From Simiduia curdlanivorans (GTDB taxonomy: Bacteria > Pseudomonadota > Gammaproteobacteria > Pseudomonadales > Cellvibrionaceae): a stretch of 64,000 bases of DNA. Below the pieces are notes generated by a model. The model did no database searches. It was not told where the DNA came from and saw only the letters and a program-made list of their open reading frames with translations. The stretch spans positions 1,240,001 to 1,304,000 of the forward strand of contig NZ_JAUFQG010000004.1 in assembly GCF_030409605.1 (NCBI RefSeq), written 5' to 3'. Made by a program: the position numbers and the translations under genes. Positions 49,557-57,166 of this stretch are shown here, one piece after another (position 1 is the stretch's first letter; every line of letters begins with the position of its first letter).

Positions 49557-51485
49557 ATGTTCGCCAGCCAGCAAACAAACATCAATAACCGAATAATCCG
49601 TTTAGCGATCATGATGTTTATGTGGGCGAGTCTGTCTCTGTCAGCGCCATCCTTTGCTGAGCCAGATGAATTTGACCAGCGCTCGATTGACGCGCAGTTT
49701 ACCGAGTTGGAAAACTCGGAGTTGATTGGCGGGCGCGATATCTATCTTGAGAAATTGGCGTTGTTAAAATCTCGCTTGAACCCTAACGATCCGCTCCAGC
49801 AAATGCGTTATCGGCAGCTTGCCTGTTGGTATCAACCAGAAGAAACTGCACTCCAAATTCAGGCCGCTATCGCCAACGCTAGCACCTGGATGCGCGAGGC
49901 CTCGGCCCTGAAAAACATTACCGCCGAAGCAGAGTTCCTGCTATGTCGAGGTTGGTTTCGCCAGTTCGGCAACGATATGGCTGGTGCAAAAATGGATTTT
50001 GAAACTGCCCTAAAAATAGCAGAGATGTCCGAACATCGTCGGCTAATAGCTGATGCGTTGAGCAGTAGAGGCGAGTTGCTCAGCAATCAAGGCGATCTCG
50101 CGTTGGCGCTGGAAGATTTGCAAGTCGCTTACCAGATGTACCATCTGCTCGGTAATCGCTATTGGTCCGCATACACCCTCTCCATGGTTGCCAATACCTA
50201 TCGCCGTATGGGCGACTTAAGTCGCGCTAAAACATTACTAGAGGAAGTGGTAGATCTTTACCAGGCGCGCGGGGATATTGAAAGTGTGATGGATACGAAT
50301 TATATCCTCGCGCTCACCTACGATGATTTGGGTGAATACGCTCGAGCGCTCGCCATCTATATGGATGTTTTAAAATACTATCAAAACAACAAGGTGCCAC
50401 ACGGCCAACTCACCAGCTATATCGCGATAGCAGACAATCGTCTTCGTGCAGGCGATAGTGGTGCAGCAGCAAGCGCCTTGCAGAGTGCAGAGCCCTTGCT
50501 CGATAAAGATTATGATGCGTCAAGCTGGGCACTCTGGCATCTTTTTAGCGCCTATCTCGATGTGGCAAATAAAAAATATGCGGATGCGTTAATGCATTTA
50601 GAAAATGCATCCCCCATTGTGGTTGCGCTAGATAACAATCGCTATTTAAGTTGGGTGCAAAAATTGCAGGCGGATGTCTATGGTGCGCTCGGGCGATGGC
50701 AGCAGGCTTTCGAGTCGCTACAGGCATACCAAGCCACAAGTGATCTACTCTCGTCAAAACTCCGCGATCAAACCAGTACGCGTATGCGAATTGAGTTCGA
50801 TACGGCAAGAAAAGAGGCAGAAAATCAGGCGTTAAAATCTGAGCAGACTGTGCGTGAATCTAGAATTATTGCTTTACAGGAAAAGCGCCGTTGGCAAGTA
50901 GCGGTAATATCTTTATCGATGGTGGTATTGATCTTCATTGCGCTGTTTGGTTTGCGTCAGTGGCGGCGGTCGAAACATCTACACATTATCGCGATGACCG
51001 ATGAGTTAACTCGCCTGCCGAATAGAAGAAGCATCTATGTGTGTGGCAATGCCGAGCTCGAGCAAGCGCGTAAGCAGGGTACCGCATTCAGTATTATCGT
51101 GTTTGATGTCGATCACTTTAAGCGCATTAATGATACTTGGGGGCACAATGTGGGCGATCGAGTGTTGCAAAAAATAGCGGAGTATTCTCAGTTAGCTTTG
51201 CGCAAAAATGACAAGATTGGCCGAACGGGTGGAGAGGAGTTTCTCGCCATTTTACCGGGCGCAGACACTGAACAGGCGGTGGAAGTTGCCCAGCGCCTAT
51301 GCGCATGTGTTGAAGATATGGATATGCGCGCTGTTGCAGATGATCTCGCTATCACCATTAGCTTAGGCGTTGCACAGCTAAGGGATGCAGACAAGGATTT
51401 ATCAAAGTTGATGCAACGAGCAGACAGCGCTCTCTACATGGCGAAGCACGCAGGTAGAAATAGGGTCGAAGTAGCGACAGAATAA
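49557..51485 (+). CDS. TPR-GGDEF diguanylate cyclase
   Basis: A membrane protein of about 642 residues that makes cyclic di-GMP. A signal peptide or anchor (RLAIMMFMWASLSLS..SFAE) is followed by a periplasmic TPR domain (about 110-420; for example LGNRYWSAYTLSMVANTYRR), a coiled segment, one membrane span (WQVAVISLSMVVLIFIALFGL) and a C-terminal GGDEF domain. The active site is GGEEF at 558-562, and the inhibitory RxxD site (RKND) lies five residues before it, so product inhibition is expected. The ATG at 49557 is preferred over a TTG 33 bases upstream. The TPR part may sense a periplasmic partner or ligand. Confidence 0.9.
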   Translation: MFASQQTNINNRIIRLAIMMFMWASLSLSAPSFAEPDEFDQRSIDAQFTELENSELIGGRDIYLEKLALLKSRLNPNDPLQQMRYRQLACWYQPEETALQIQAAIANASTWMREASALKNITAEAEFLLCRGWFRQFGNDMAGAKMDFETALKIAEMSEHRRLIADALSSRGELLSNQGDLALALEDLQVAYQMYHLLGNRYWSAYTLSMVANTYRRMGDLSRAKTLLEEVVDLYQARGDIESVMDTNYILALTYDDLGEYARALAIYMDVLKYYQNNKVPHGQLTSYIAIADNRLRAGDSGAAASALQSAEPLLDKDYDASSWALWHLFSAYLDVANKKYADALMHLENASPIVVALDNNRYLSWVQKLQADVYGALGRWQQAFESLQAYQATSDLLSSKLRDQTSTRMRIEFDTARKEAENQALKSEQTVRESRIIALQEKRRWQVAVISLSMVVLIFIALFGLRQWRRSKHLHIIAMTDELTRLPNRRSIYVCGNAELEQARKQGTAFSIIVFDVDHFKRINDTWGHNVGDRVLQKIAEYSQLALRKNDKIGRTGGEEFLAILPGADTEQAVEVAQRLCACVEDMDMRAVADDLAITISLGVAQLRDADKDLSKLMQRADSALYMAKHAGRNRVEVATE

Positions 51486-51583
51486 GCGTGAGCCCGCTTT
51501 TAGCAGGCCTACGTTGTGCGCTCGATAGTGGCTCTTGCTCCATGTGCGAGGCTTACAGATTACACTAAGCATAAATGAACAGT

Positions 51584-52441
51584 TTAGGCGACCGCTCTAA
51601 CCTTGGCCTTCTTCGCGGCGGCGCTGTTGATCTTGACGCCTTGAGTCGCTGGGTTGCTGTGGCGCTTGTGCAGGAATTCTAATACCTGTGCACGATAGAG
51701 ATTGTATTGCGTGTCCTTAGCCATCTCCAATCTGTCTCTGGGCCGAGCTAAATCAACGTCGAGTATGTCGCCAATTTTTGCTGCAGGACCATTGGTCATC
51801 ATCACAATCCTATCGGAAAGTAAAACCGCCTCATCCACATCGTGGGTGATCATGATAACCGTACTATTTAACTCGTTTTGAATTTCGATGAGCGAATCCT
51901 GTAAGTGCGCTCTGGTGAGTGCGTCCAAGGCGCCAAAGGGCTCGTCTAGCAAAAGAACTTTGGGCTCCATGGCTAGGGCGCGGGCGATACCCACCCGCTG
52001 CTTCATGCCGCCAGAGATTTCGTCAGGGCGCTTGTGCATCGCGTGATCCATATGCACCAAGCGCAAGTTGTGCTCGATCCAGGCCTTCATCTCGGCCTTA
52101 GTTTTTTTGCCTTTAAATACCTGCTTAACCGCTAACTCAACATTTTCGTACGCGGATAACCAGGGTAGAAGGCTATGGTTTTGAAATACCACGGCGCGCT
52201 CTGGTCCCGGTTCATTGACTTCCTTACTGTCTAAAATAACGCCGCCTTCGGTTGCCTGGTAGAGTCCCGCGACGATATTGAGTACAGTCGATTTTCCACA
52301 GCCGGAGTGACCTATCAAAGAAATAAATTCGCCGCGCCTAATCCTCAAGGAAATATCATCCAAGGCTCGGAAGGGTCCTGTTGGCGTTGGGAAATCGATA
52401 CTGACATTTTCGATACTTAAGAAGCGGTTGTGCATGTCCAT
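51584..52441 (-). CDS. nrtD: Nitrate/sulfonate-type ABC transporter ATP-binding protein
   Basis: ATPase subunit of the importer encoded with the next two genes, 285 residues on the inner face of the membrane. Walker A is GHSGCGKST, the Q-loop region NHSLLPWLSAYENV, the signature SGGMKQRVGIARAL, Walker B VLLLDEPFGALD and the H-loop ITHDVDEAV. The C-terminal extension HKRHSNPATQGVK is basic. GGAG lies six bases before the ATG. It is the last gene of the unit, nine bases after the permease stop. The nrtD name follows the gene order and is not proof of substrate. Confidence 0.9.
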   Translation of the reverse strand: MDMHNRFLSIENVSIDFPTPTGPFRALDDISLRIRRGEFISLIGHSGCGKSTVLNIVAGLYQATEGGVILDSKEVNEPGPERAVVFQNHSLLPWLSAYENVELAVKQVFKGKKTKAEMKAWIEHNLRLVHMDHAMHKRPDEISGGMKQRVGIARALAMEPKVLLLDEPFGALDALTRAHLQDSLIEIQNELNSTVIMITHDVDEAVLLSDRIVMMTNGPAAKIGDILDVDLARPRDRLEMAKDTQYNLYRAQVLEFLHKRHSNPATQGVKINSAAAKKAKVRAVA

Positions 52442-52450
52442 TGTATTCTC

Positions 52451-53446
52451 CTAGCGCAAGACCGCGCTCTTATCCCAGCTGAACGCTTTTTGTAGCATAA
52501 GCATTGCGCGGTCGAGTAAAAAACCTAAAACGCCGATGGTGAGAACGGCAACCATAATTCTAGCCAGAGACTGGGAGCTTCCGTTTTGAAACTCATCCCA
52601 AACAAATTTGCCGAGGCCAGGGTTTTGAGCGAGCATTTCGGCCGCAATCAATACCATCCAACCCACGCTAAGGGACAATCGCAAACCAGTAAATATACCG
52701 GGTATAGCCGAGGGGATAACAATCTTCTGGATGTGTGTTAAGGGTGAGAGCCGCAACACTTTGCTGACATTAATTAAGTCTTTATTAACGCCCGATACGG
52801 CAACGGTAGTATTGATGAGCGTCGGCCATAGGCAGCACAAGGTCACGGTTATGGCCGAGGTGACGAATGACTTTGCAAAAAGTGGATCGTCGCTCACGTA
52901 AACCGCAGCCACAATCATGGTCACAATGGGCAGCCAAGCAAGCGGCGATACCGGCTTAAAAATTTGTATGATGGGGTTGACCGCGTTATAAAACGTAGAC
53001 GATAGGCCGCAAATAATACCGAGGGGTATGGCGACCAGTGAGGCAATAATAAAACCGACAAATACCGTTTTAAGGCTGGTAAAAATCTGATCTATATAAG
53101 TCGCTCTACCGGTATAGGAGCGCCATTTGAGCTTAGCATCTGGATTGCTCGCCAATTTCTTTTCATTGCGCAGGGTCTGGCGATCATAAAAGGCGACTTC
53201 TTTGTCGCGCTCTGCGCGATGCTCAAACCATAAGCCTTGAGCTTGCGTGAAAACCTGTGTTGGGCCGGGCAGTTGACCCAGACTAGTATCGACTTTTCCC
53301 GCGGCGATATGCCAAAAGCAGACAAAGAGCACGATGGTGATGCCGGTAATAATTGCTTGGCGAACAGGGCCTCGGGCGGGAGAACCACCTAGCTCGCGTA
53401 AAAATTCAAAAAAGCCTTTTCTGTTATTTAGGGTGCTTGTTGTCAC
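52451..53446 (-). CDS. nrtB: Nitrate-type ABC transporter permease
   Basis: Inner-membrane permease of the NrtB/TauC type, about 331 residues with about six spans (VRQAIITGITIVLFVCFWHI first). The EAA-type coupling loop is in SKVLRLSPLTHIQKIVIPSAIPG. After the first span a 70-residue hydrophilic insertion (ERDKEVAFYDRQTLRNEKK) is typical of nitrate permeases rather than taurine ones. A GTG at 53446 has GGAGGT five bases upstream, whereas the ATG at 53458 lacks a site, so the GTG is preferred. Its stop is nine bases before nrtD. Confidence 0.88.
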   Translation of the reverse strand: MTTSTLNNRKGFFEFLRELGGSPARGPVRQAIITGITIVLFVCFWHIAAGKVDTSLGQLPGPTQVFTQAQGLWFEHRAERDKEVAFYDRQTLRNEKKLASNPDAKLKWRSYTGRATYIDQIFTSLKTVFVGFIIASLVAIPLGIICGLSSTFYNAVNPIIQIFKPVSPLAWLPIVTMIVAAVYVSDDPLFAKSFVTSAITVTLCCLWPTLINTTVAVSGVNKDLINVSKVLRLSPLTHIQKIVIPSAIPGIFTGLRLSLSVGWMVLIAAEMLAQNPGLGKFVWDEFQNGSSQSLARIMVAVLTIGVLGFLLDRAMLMLQKAFSWDKSAVLR

Positions 53447-53543
53447 TGTGACCTCCATGCGGCTTTGACTGCAGTAATGCAGTTAGCCGATTAATCTACT
53501 GCGCGAGAGCCTTCTAAAGGCTGCTCGCGCAGCACGGGGCTAG

Positions 53544-54893
53544 CTATAATTTACTGTCGGCTTTTAGCCCGATGGTAAATTTTTGTAAGTATTCATTTGG
53601 CTTAGTACCATCGTAAGCAATGCCGTCGATGAACTCTTTCTGTACCGGTTTAAATCCGGTCTCAGCAGCTGAAGGGAAGTCAGTGGCGGCCATTTTTCCA
53701 TCGGCTATTAATTCGTTCGCCGCCTTTCTGTAGATGTCAGGGCGATACACTTTCTTGGCGGTTTCCATATACCAGCTGTCGGGTTTATGTTCAGCAATTT
53801 GACCCCAGCGGCGCATTTGCGTGAGGTACCAAATAGCATCGCTGTAGTAAGGGTAGGTGGCGTTATGTCGGAAGAACACGTTGAAATCTGGCACCTCGCG
53901 TTTATCGCCTTTTTCGTACTCGAAAGTGCCTGTCATGCTGTTGGCAATCACATCGTAATCAGCGCCAACATAATAAGGCTTAGACAAAATCTTTACGGCT
54001 TCCGGACGATTTGCATTGTTTTTATCATCTAGCCATTTGGCGGCGCGAATGAGTGATTTAACAACTGCGATATGGGTTTCAGGGTACTTATCGGCCCACG
54101 CTTTACTGACGCCGAAAACTTTCTCTGGGTTATTTTTCCAAATTTCGTAATCGGTAATAACCGGTACGCCGATACCTTTGAACACGGCTTGTTGATTCCA
54201 TGGCTCGCCGACGCAGTAACCATATATAGTGCCAGCTTCCATCGTTGCTGGCATTTGCGGCGGTGGCGTCACGCTGAGAATGACATCGGCATCGATATGA
54301 CCTGAGGTGTCGTTTTTTGCGGGGGCATAATAGCCGGGATTGATACCGCCAGCGGCCAGCCAGTAGCGAAGTTCGTAGTTGTGCGTCGATACCGGAAACA
54401 CCATGCCCATATTGAATGGCTTGCCTTCTGCCTTATATTTTTCGACAACAGGTTTTAATGCATCGGCTTTTATTGGGTGTACTGGTTTGCCATTTTCATG
54501 GGGAATATTTTTCTTCATCTCAGCCCAGATAGCATTGGAAACTGTAATTCCATTACCGTTTAAGTCCATGCTAAATGCGGTGATGATATCGGCTTGAGTG
54601 CCGAAACCGATGGTGGCACCCAGTGGTTGTCCGGCTAACATATGGGCACCGTCAAGTTCACCGGTAATAACGCGATCGAGAAGGACTTTCCAATTTGCCT
54701 GTGCTTCTAGTTCAACATACAGGCCTTCGTCTTCAAAAAATCCTTTCTCTAGCGCGATCGCTAACGGCGCCATATCAGTGAGTTTTATAAAGCCAAATTT
54801 CAGTTCGTCCTTTTCTGGCTCAGCTGCAATAGCGCAATGCATGGCGCTAAGGCTAGCAACTAGTCCTGCTAACAAAGAAGTTATACCCTTCAT
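53544..54893 (-). CDS. nrtA: Nitrate/bicarbonate-type substrate-binding protein (NrtA/CmpA family)
   Basis: Periplasmic binding protein of 449 residues. The signal peptide is cut near CAIAA-EP; it has no lipobox, unlike cyanobacterial NrtA. The fold markers are ELKFGFIKLTDMAPLAIALE, ANWKVLLDRVITGELDGAHML, MDLNGNGITVSN and VSTHNYELRYWLAAGGINPG, all typical of NrtA/CmpA proteins. Nitrate or nitrite is the likely substrate; bicarbonate or cyanate is less likely for this kind of organism. GGGTG lies in front of the ATG. It is the first gene of nrtABD and has a sigma54-like promoter upstream. Confidence 0.92.
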   Translation of the reverse strand: MKGITSLLAGLVASLSAMHCAIAAEPEKDELKFGFIKLTDMAPLAIALEKGFFEDEGLYVELEAQANWKVLLDRVITGELDGAHMLAGQPLGATIGFGTQADIITAFSMDLNGNGITVSNAIWAEMKKNIPHENGKPVHPIKADALKPVVEKYKAEGKPFNMGMVFPVSTHNYELRYWLAAGGINPGYYAPAKNDTSGHIDADVILSVTPPPQMPATMEAGTIYGYCVGEPWNQQAVFKGIGVPVITDYEIWKNNPEKVFGVSKAWADKYPETHIAVVKSLIRAAKWLDDKNNANRPEAVKILSKPYYVGADYDVIANSMTGTFEYEKGDKREVPDFNVFFRHNATYPYYSDAIWYLTQMRRWGQIAEHKPDSWYMETAKKVYRPDIYRKAANELIADGKMAATDFPSAAETGFKPVQKEFIDGIAYDGTKPNEYLQKFTIGLKADSKL

Positions 54894-54940
54894 AGTTCAC
54901 CCCAATCATGATTAATGTTTGTAAATGTTAATTAGGTAAT

Positions 54941-54956
54941 ACAAGTCTCATGCCAA
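54941..54956 (-). promoter_or_regulatory. Sigma54-like promoter of nrtABD
   Basis: On the minus strand the element is TTGGCATGAGACTTGT: TGGCA matches the -24 box, and after ten bases GT stands where GC is normal. It lies about 48-63 bases upstream of nrtA, so a transcript would begin near 54929. Confidence 0.45.
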
Positions 54957-55046
54957 GGACAAAAAGAGCCTGAAAAAGATGTTTTTTAACGTCGAATCCC
55001 TTATTGGGTGCGGAAAATATAATTTAAAATATGCTCCGCGCTGAAA

Positions 55047-55144
55047 TGGTGCGGGAAAACCTGGCTAAATGTAAATGAGGTGGTTCTTTCTGGTGCGAGA
55101 ATGCGCGAAGTTAACGCACAGCAGGGCGGCTGGGCTTTGGTGCG
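55047..55144 (-). promoter_or_regulatory. Three phased NtrC-like half-sites upstream of nrtA
   Basis: TGGTGCG occurs at 55047, 55091 and 55138 with spacings of 44 and 47 bases, about four helix turns each. TGGTGC is one half of the NtrC site. The opposite halves are poor, so strong binding is not certain. They are at about 100-200 bases upstream of the predicted promoter, a normal enhancer distance. Confidence 0.35.
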
Positions 55145-55162
55145 TGAGATGGTAGGAGGATA

Positions 55163-55184
55163 AGCCAACCGAACAAGGCTGGCT
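55163..55184 (-). terminator. Hairpin after 40-aa ORF
   Basis: AGCCAACC and GGCTGGCT form an 8-bp stem (one G-T pair on the transcript) with a six-base loop; on the minus strand it starts about 20 bases after the small ORF stop. No T run follows. Confidence 0.45.
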
Positions 55185-55204
55185 GCTAGTAGCGGTATAA
55201 AATT

Positions 55205-55327
55205 CTAACGCGGTTTAATTGAGCACAGTTGGTCGCCGTAATAGTTATTCTGGTAGTTGCAGTAATTTACTTCTTGTATTGATTGTTTTGATGTAAAGCT
55301 AGCTATGATTCTAGTTAACGCTTTCAT
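55205..55327 (-). CDS. Candidate 40-aa small protein
   Basis: An unannotated small frame. On the minus strand AGGAG is followed after seven bases by ATG, then 40 codons to TAG. The protein begins MKALTRIIASFTSKQSIQEV and ends NNYYGDQLCSIKPR; it has two cysteines (residues 23 and 35) with a Tyr/Asn-rich stretch between (CNYQNNYYGDQLC). There is no membrane segment. It lies between oxyR and nrtA, on their strand, and is followed by a hairpin. The evidence is the strong ribosome site and the hairpin; no homologue was recognised. Could be a regulatory peptide or a chance frame. Confidence 0.5.
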   Translation of the reverse strand: MKALTRIIASFTSKQSIQEVNYCNYQNNYYGDQLCSIKPR

Positions 55328-55399
55328 ATGTTGGCTCCTGTTCATGTGATTCTATTGTTGCGCCTCCGATGGAAAACGAACATCGCACAAAGTCGATTA

Positions 55400-56320
55400 T
55401 TATGTTCGGCTTTGCCTATCATCGCTGCCCAAGCGGTTAAGTTCATCGCGAATAAGTTGCTTTAGTATTTCTATGTTTTCTAATCCGGGGTAGTTGGGCC
55501 GAACGATAAAGGCAATTTCGCGATGAGGGCCGGGTTCGTCAATAGGTATTGCAGACAAATGAGGGTTGAGGTTAACCAGTTGTTCAAGCGCCATCTCAGG
55601 TACTAAAGTGGTGCCTAAATTACCTGCCACCAGTTGAATCAATGTGCTTAAGCTAGTGCCGCCGGTCTCGTAGCCACTGTCGCTCTCCATGCCGCAAACT
55701 TTCAGTGCATGATCTTTAAAACAATGCCCATCTTTTAGCAACATTAGGTTTGAACGCCCTAGCTCTTTAGCCGTTACGCATTGCTTGGTGCTGAGCCTAT
55801 CGTCTTTGTGTGTAACCAGATAAAAATTCTCTTGCCAGAAGCTGAAACTCAACAAACCTGAGCAATCATAGGGTAGAGCCAAAATGGCGCAATCCAGTTG
55901 TCCTTCGAGAACTTTTCTCACCAGAATGTGACTTTGGTCTTCTTCGACGCGTAAATCGAGTTTGGGGTAGTGGGTTTTAATAGGGGGTAGCATGAGCGGC
56001 AGAATGAAAGGCGCGATCGTTGGAATCATGCCAATACTGAGTGTGCTGCTCAGCGGGCAAAGCATCTGACCAGCCAAACTGGTGAGGTCATTCATCTGTA
56101 GATAGATGTTTTTTGCGTAAGTAAGTACCTGCTTACCTAAGGGCGTTATAAGTACTTTTTTGTTGTCCCGCTCAAATACCGCAAAGCCCAGTTGTTTCTC
56201 CATGTCGGTTATCGCAGTGCTCAAGGCAGATTGAGATATGGCGCAGCTTTCCGCTGCTTTCTTGAAGTGTAAAAACTCCTCTACGGCTAGGGCATAGCGA
56301 ATCTGCTTAAGGGATACCAA
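55400..56320 (-). CDS. oxyR: Peroxide-sensing LysR-family regulator OxyR
   Basis: A cytoplasmic transcription factor activated by hydrogen peroxide. The N-terminal winged helix is EFLHFKKAAESCAISQSALS. The two redox cysteines, Cys200 and Cys209 in DGHCFKDHALKVC, match the spacing of Cys199 and Cys208 of the E. coli protein and permit disulfide switching. Length is 306 residues. The start is TTG with GGAG eight bases upstream; no ATG fits. It is divergent from ahpC-ahpF, its classical target, and katG is close by. The promoter overlap with ahpC suggests autoregulation. Confidence 0.95.
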   Translation of the reverse strand: MVSLKQIRYALAVEEFLHFKKAAESCAISQSALSTAITDMEKQLGFAVFERDNKKVLITPLGKQVLTYAKNIYLQMNDLTSLAGQMLCPLSSTLSIGMIPTIAPFILPLMLPPIKTHYPKLDLRVEEDQSHILVRKVLEGQLDCAILALPYDCSGLLSFSFWQENFYLVTHKDDRLSTKQCVTAKELGRSNLMLLKDGHCFKDHALKVCGMESDSGYETGGTSLSTLIQLVAGNLGTTLVPEMALEQLVNLNPHLSAIPIDEPGPHREIAFIVRPNYPGLENIEILKQLIRDELNRLGSDDRQSRT

Positions 56321-56379
56321 GGTCTATCTCCTGATTCAAGGTAAGTCTGGCCTAATTTGCCGGTTGGAGGGTAAATCAT

Positions 56380-56404
56380 AGGTACTTTTATACTAGCTGT
56401 ACCT
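56380..56404. promoter_or_regulatory. Dyad in oxyR-ahpC intergenic region
   Basis: AGGTAC-N13-GTACCT is a clean inverted repeat midway between oxyR and ahpC. ATAG at its left edge resembles one OxyR half-site, but the other three half-sites do not match the ATAG-N7-CTAT pattern, so the binding protein is uncertain. Confidence 0.4.
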
Positions 56405-56534
56405 TCAGTTTTTTCGAACGTAGGGTTTGGTTTTATCAAATTTAGATGAATAACAAAAGCGCCTATATTGATCTCACTGCAGGCTCTCATGCCCAGAAAA
56501 TTAACTCAAACCCCATGTTAGGAGTAAATAACCG

Positions 56535-57098
56535 ATGGCTTTAATCAATACTAAAATCAAGCCTTTTAATGCCAGCGCCTTCAAAAATGGCGAATTCATT
56601 GAAGTAAGTGATGCGGACCTACAGGGCAAGTGGTCGATCTTCTTTTTCTACCCCGCCGACTTCACCTTCGTATGCCCGACCGAGCTAGGCGATGTAGCTG
56701 ATCATTACGCTGAGCTTCAGGCGCGCGGTGTCGAGGTCTACTCGGTATCAACGGATACACATTTCACGCACAAGGCGTGGCACGACTCTTCCGACACTAT
56801 TGGAAAAATCAAATACACCATGATTGGCGACCCGACCGGCCAAATTACCCGCAATTTTGAAGTGATGCGGGAGAGTCAGGGCTTGGCTGATCGCGCAACA
56901 TTCATTGTCGACCCTGAGGGTGTTATCCAAGCTATGGAGATTACCGCTGAAGGCATTGGTCGCGACGCACAAGATCTGCTGCGCAAGGTAAAAGCTGCCC
57001 AATATGTTGCGAGTCACCCAGGCGAAGTTTGCCCGGCCAAATGGAAAGAGGGCGAAGCAACCTTGGCGCCGTCTTTGGATCTAGTTGGCAAGATTTAA
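56535..57098 (+). CDS. ahpC: Alkyl hydroperoxide reductase subunit C (peroxiredoxin)
   Basis: AhpC reduces hydrogen peroxide and organic peroxides in the cytoplasm with electrons from AhpF. It is 187 residues, the usual length. The peroxidatic Cys47 is in FTFVCPTELGD and the resolving Cys166 in HPGEVCPAKW, as in typical two-Cys peroxiredoxins. AGGAG lies ten bases before the ATG. It is followed by a long hairpin and then ahpF, so the two may be made in unequal amounts. OxyR, divergent from it, is the likely regulator. Confidence 0.98.
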   Translation: MALINTKIKPFNASAFKNGEFIEVSDADLQGKWSIFFFYPADFTFVCPTELGDVADHYAELQARGVEVYSVSTDTHFTHKAWHDSSDTIGKIKYTMIGDPTGQITRNFEVMRESQGLADRATFIVDPEGVIQAMEITAEGIGRDAQDLLRKVKAAQYVASHPGEVCPAKWKEGEATLAPSLDLVGKI

Positions 57099-57101
57099 AT
57101 A

Positions 57102-57133
57102 CCAAACAAGCGGGCTTTTGCCCGCTTGTTTGG
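57102..57133 (+). terminator. Perfect 14-bp hairpin between ahpC and ahpF
   Basis: CCAAACAAGCGGGC and GCCCGCTTGTTTGG pair perfectly around TTTT. It begins just after the ahpC stop and ends 33 bases before ahpF. Without a following T run it could be a partial terminator, or a stabiliser that keeps more ahpC than ahpF message. Confidence 0.8.
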
Positions 57134-57166
57134 TTTCAGTGACATTCAACCTAGGTAGGCAACACC

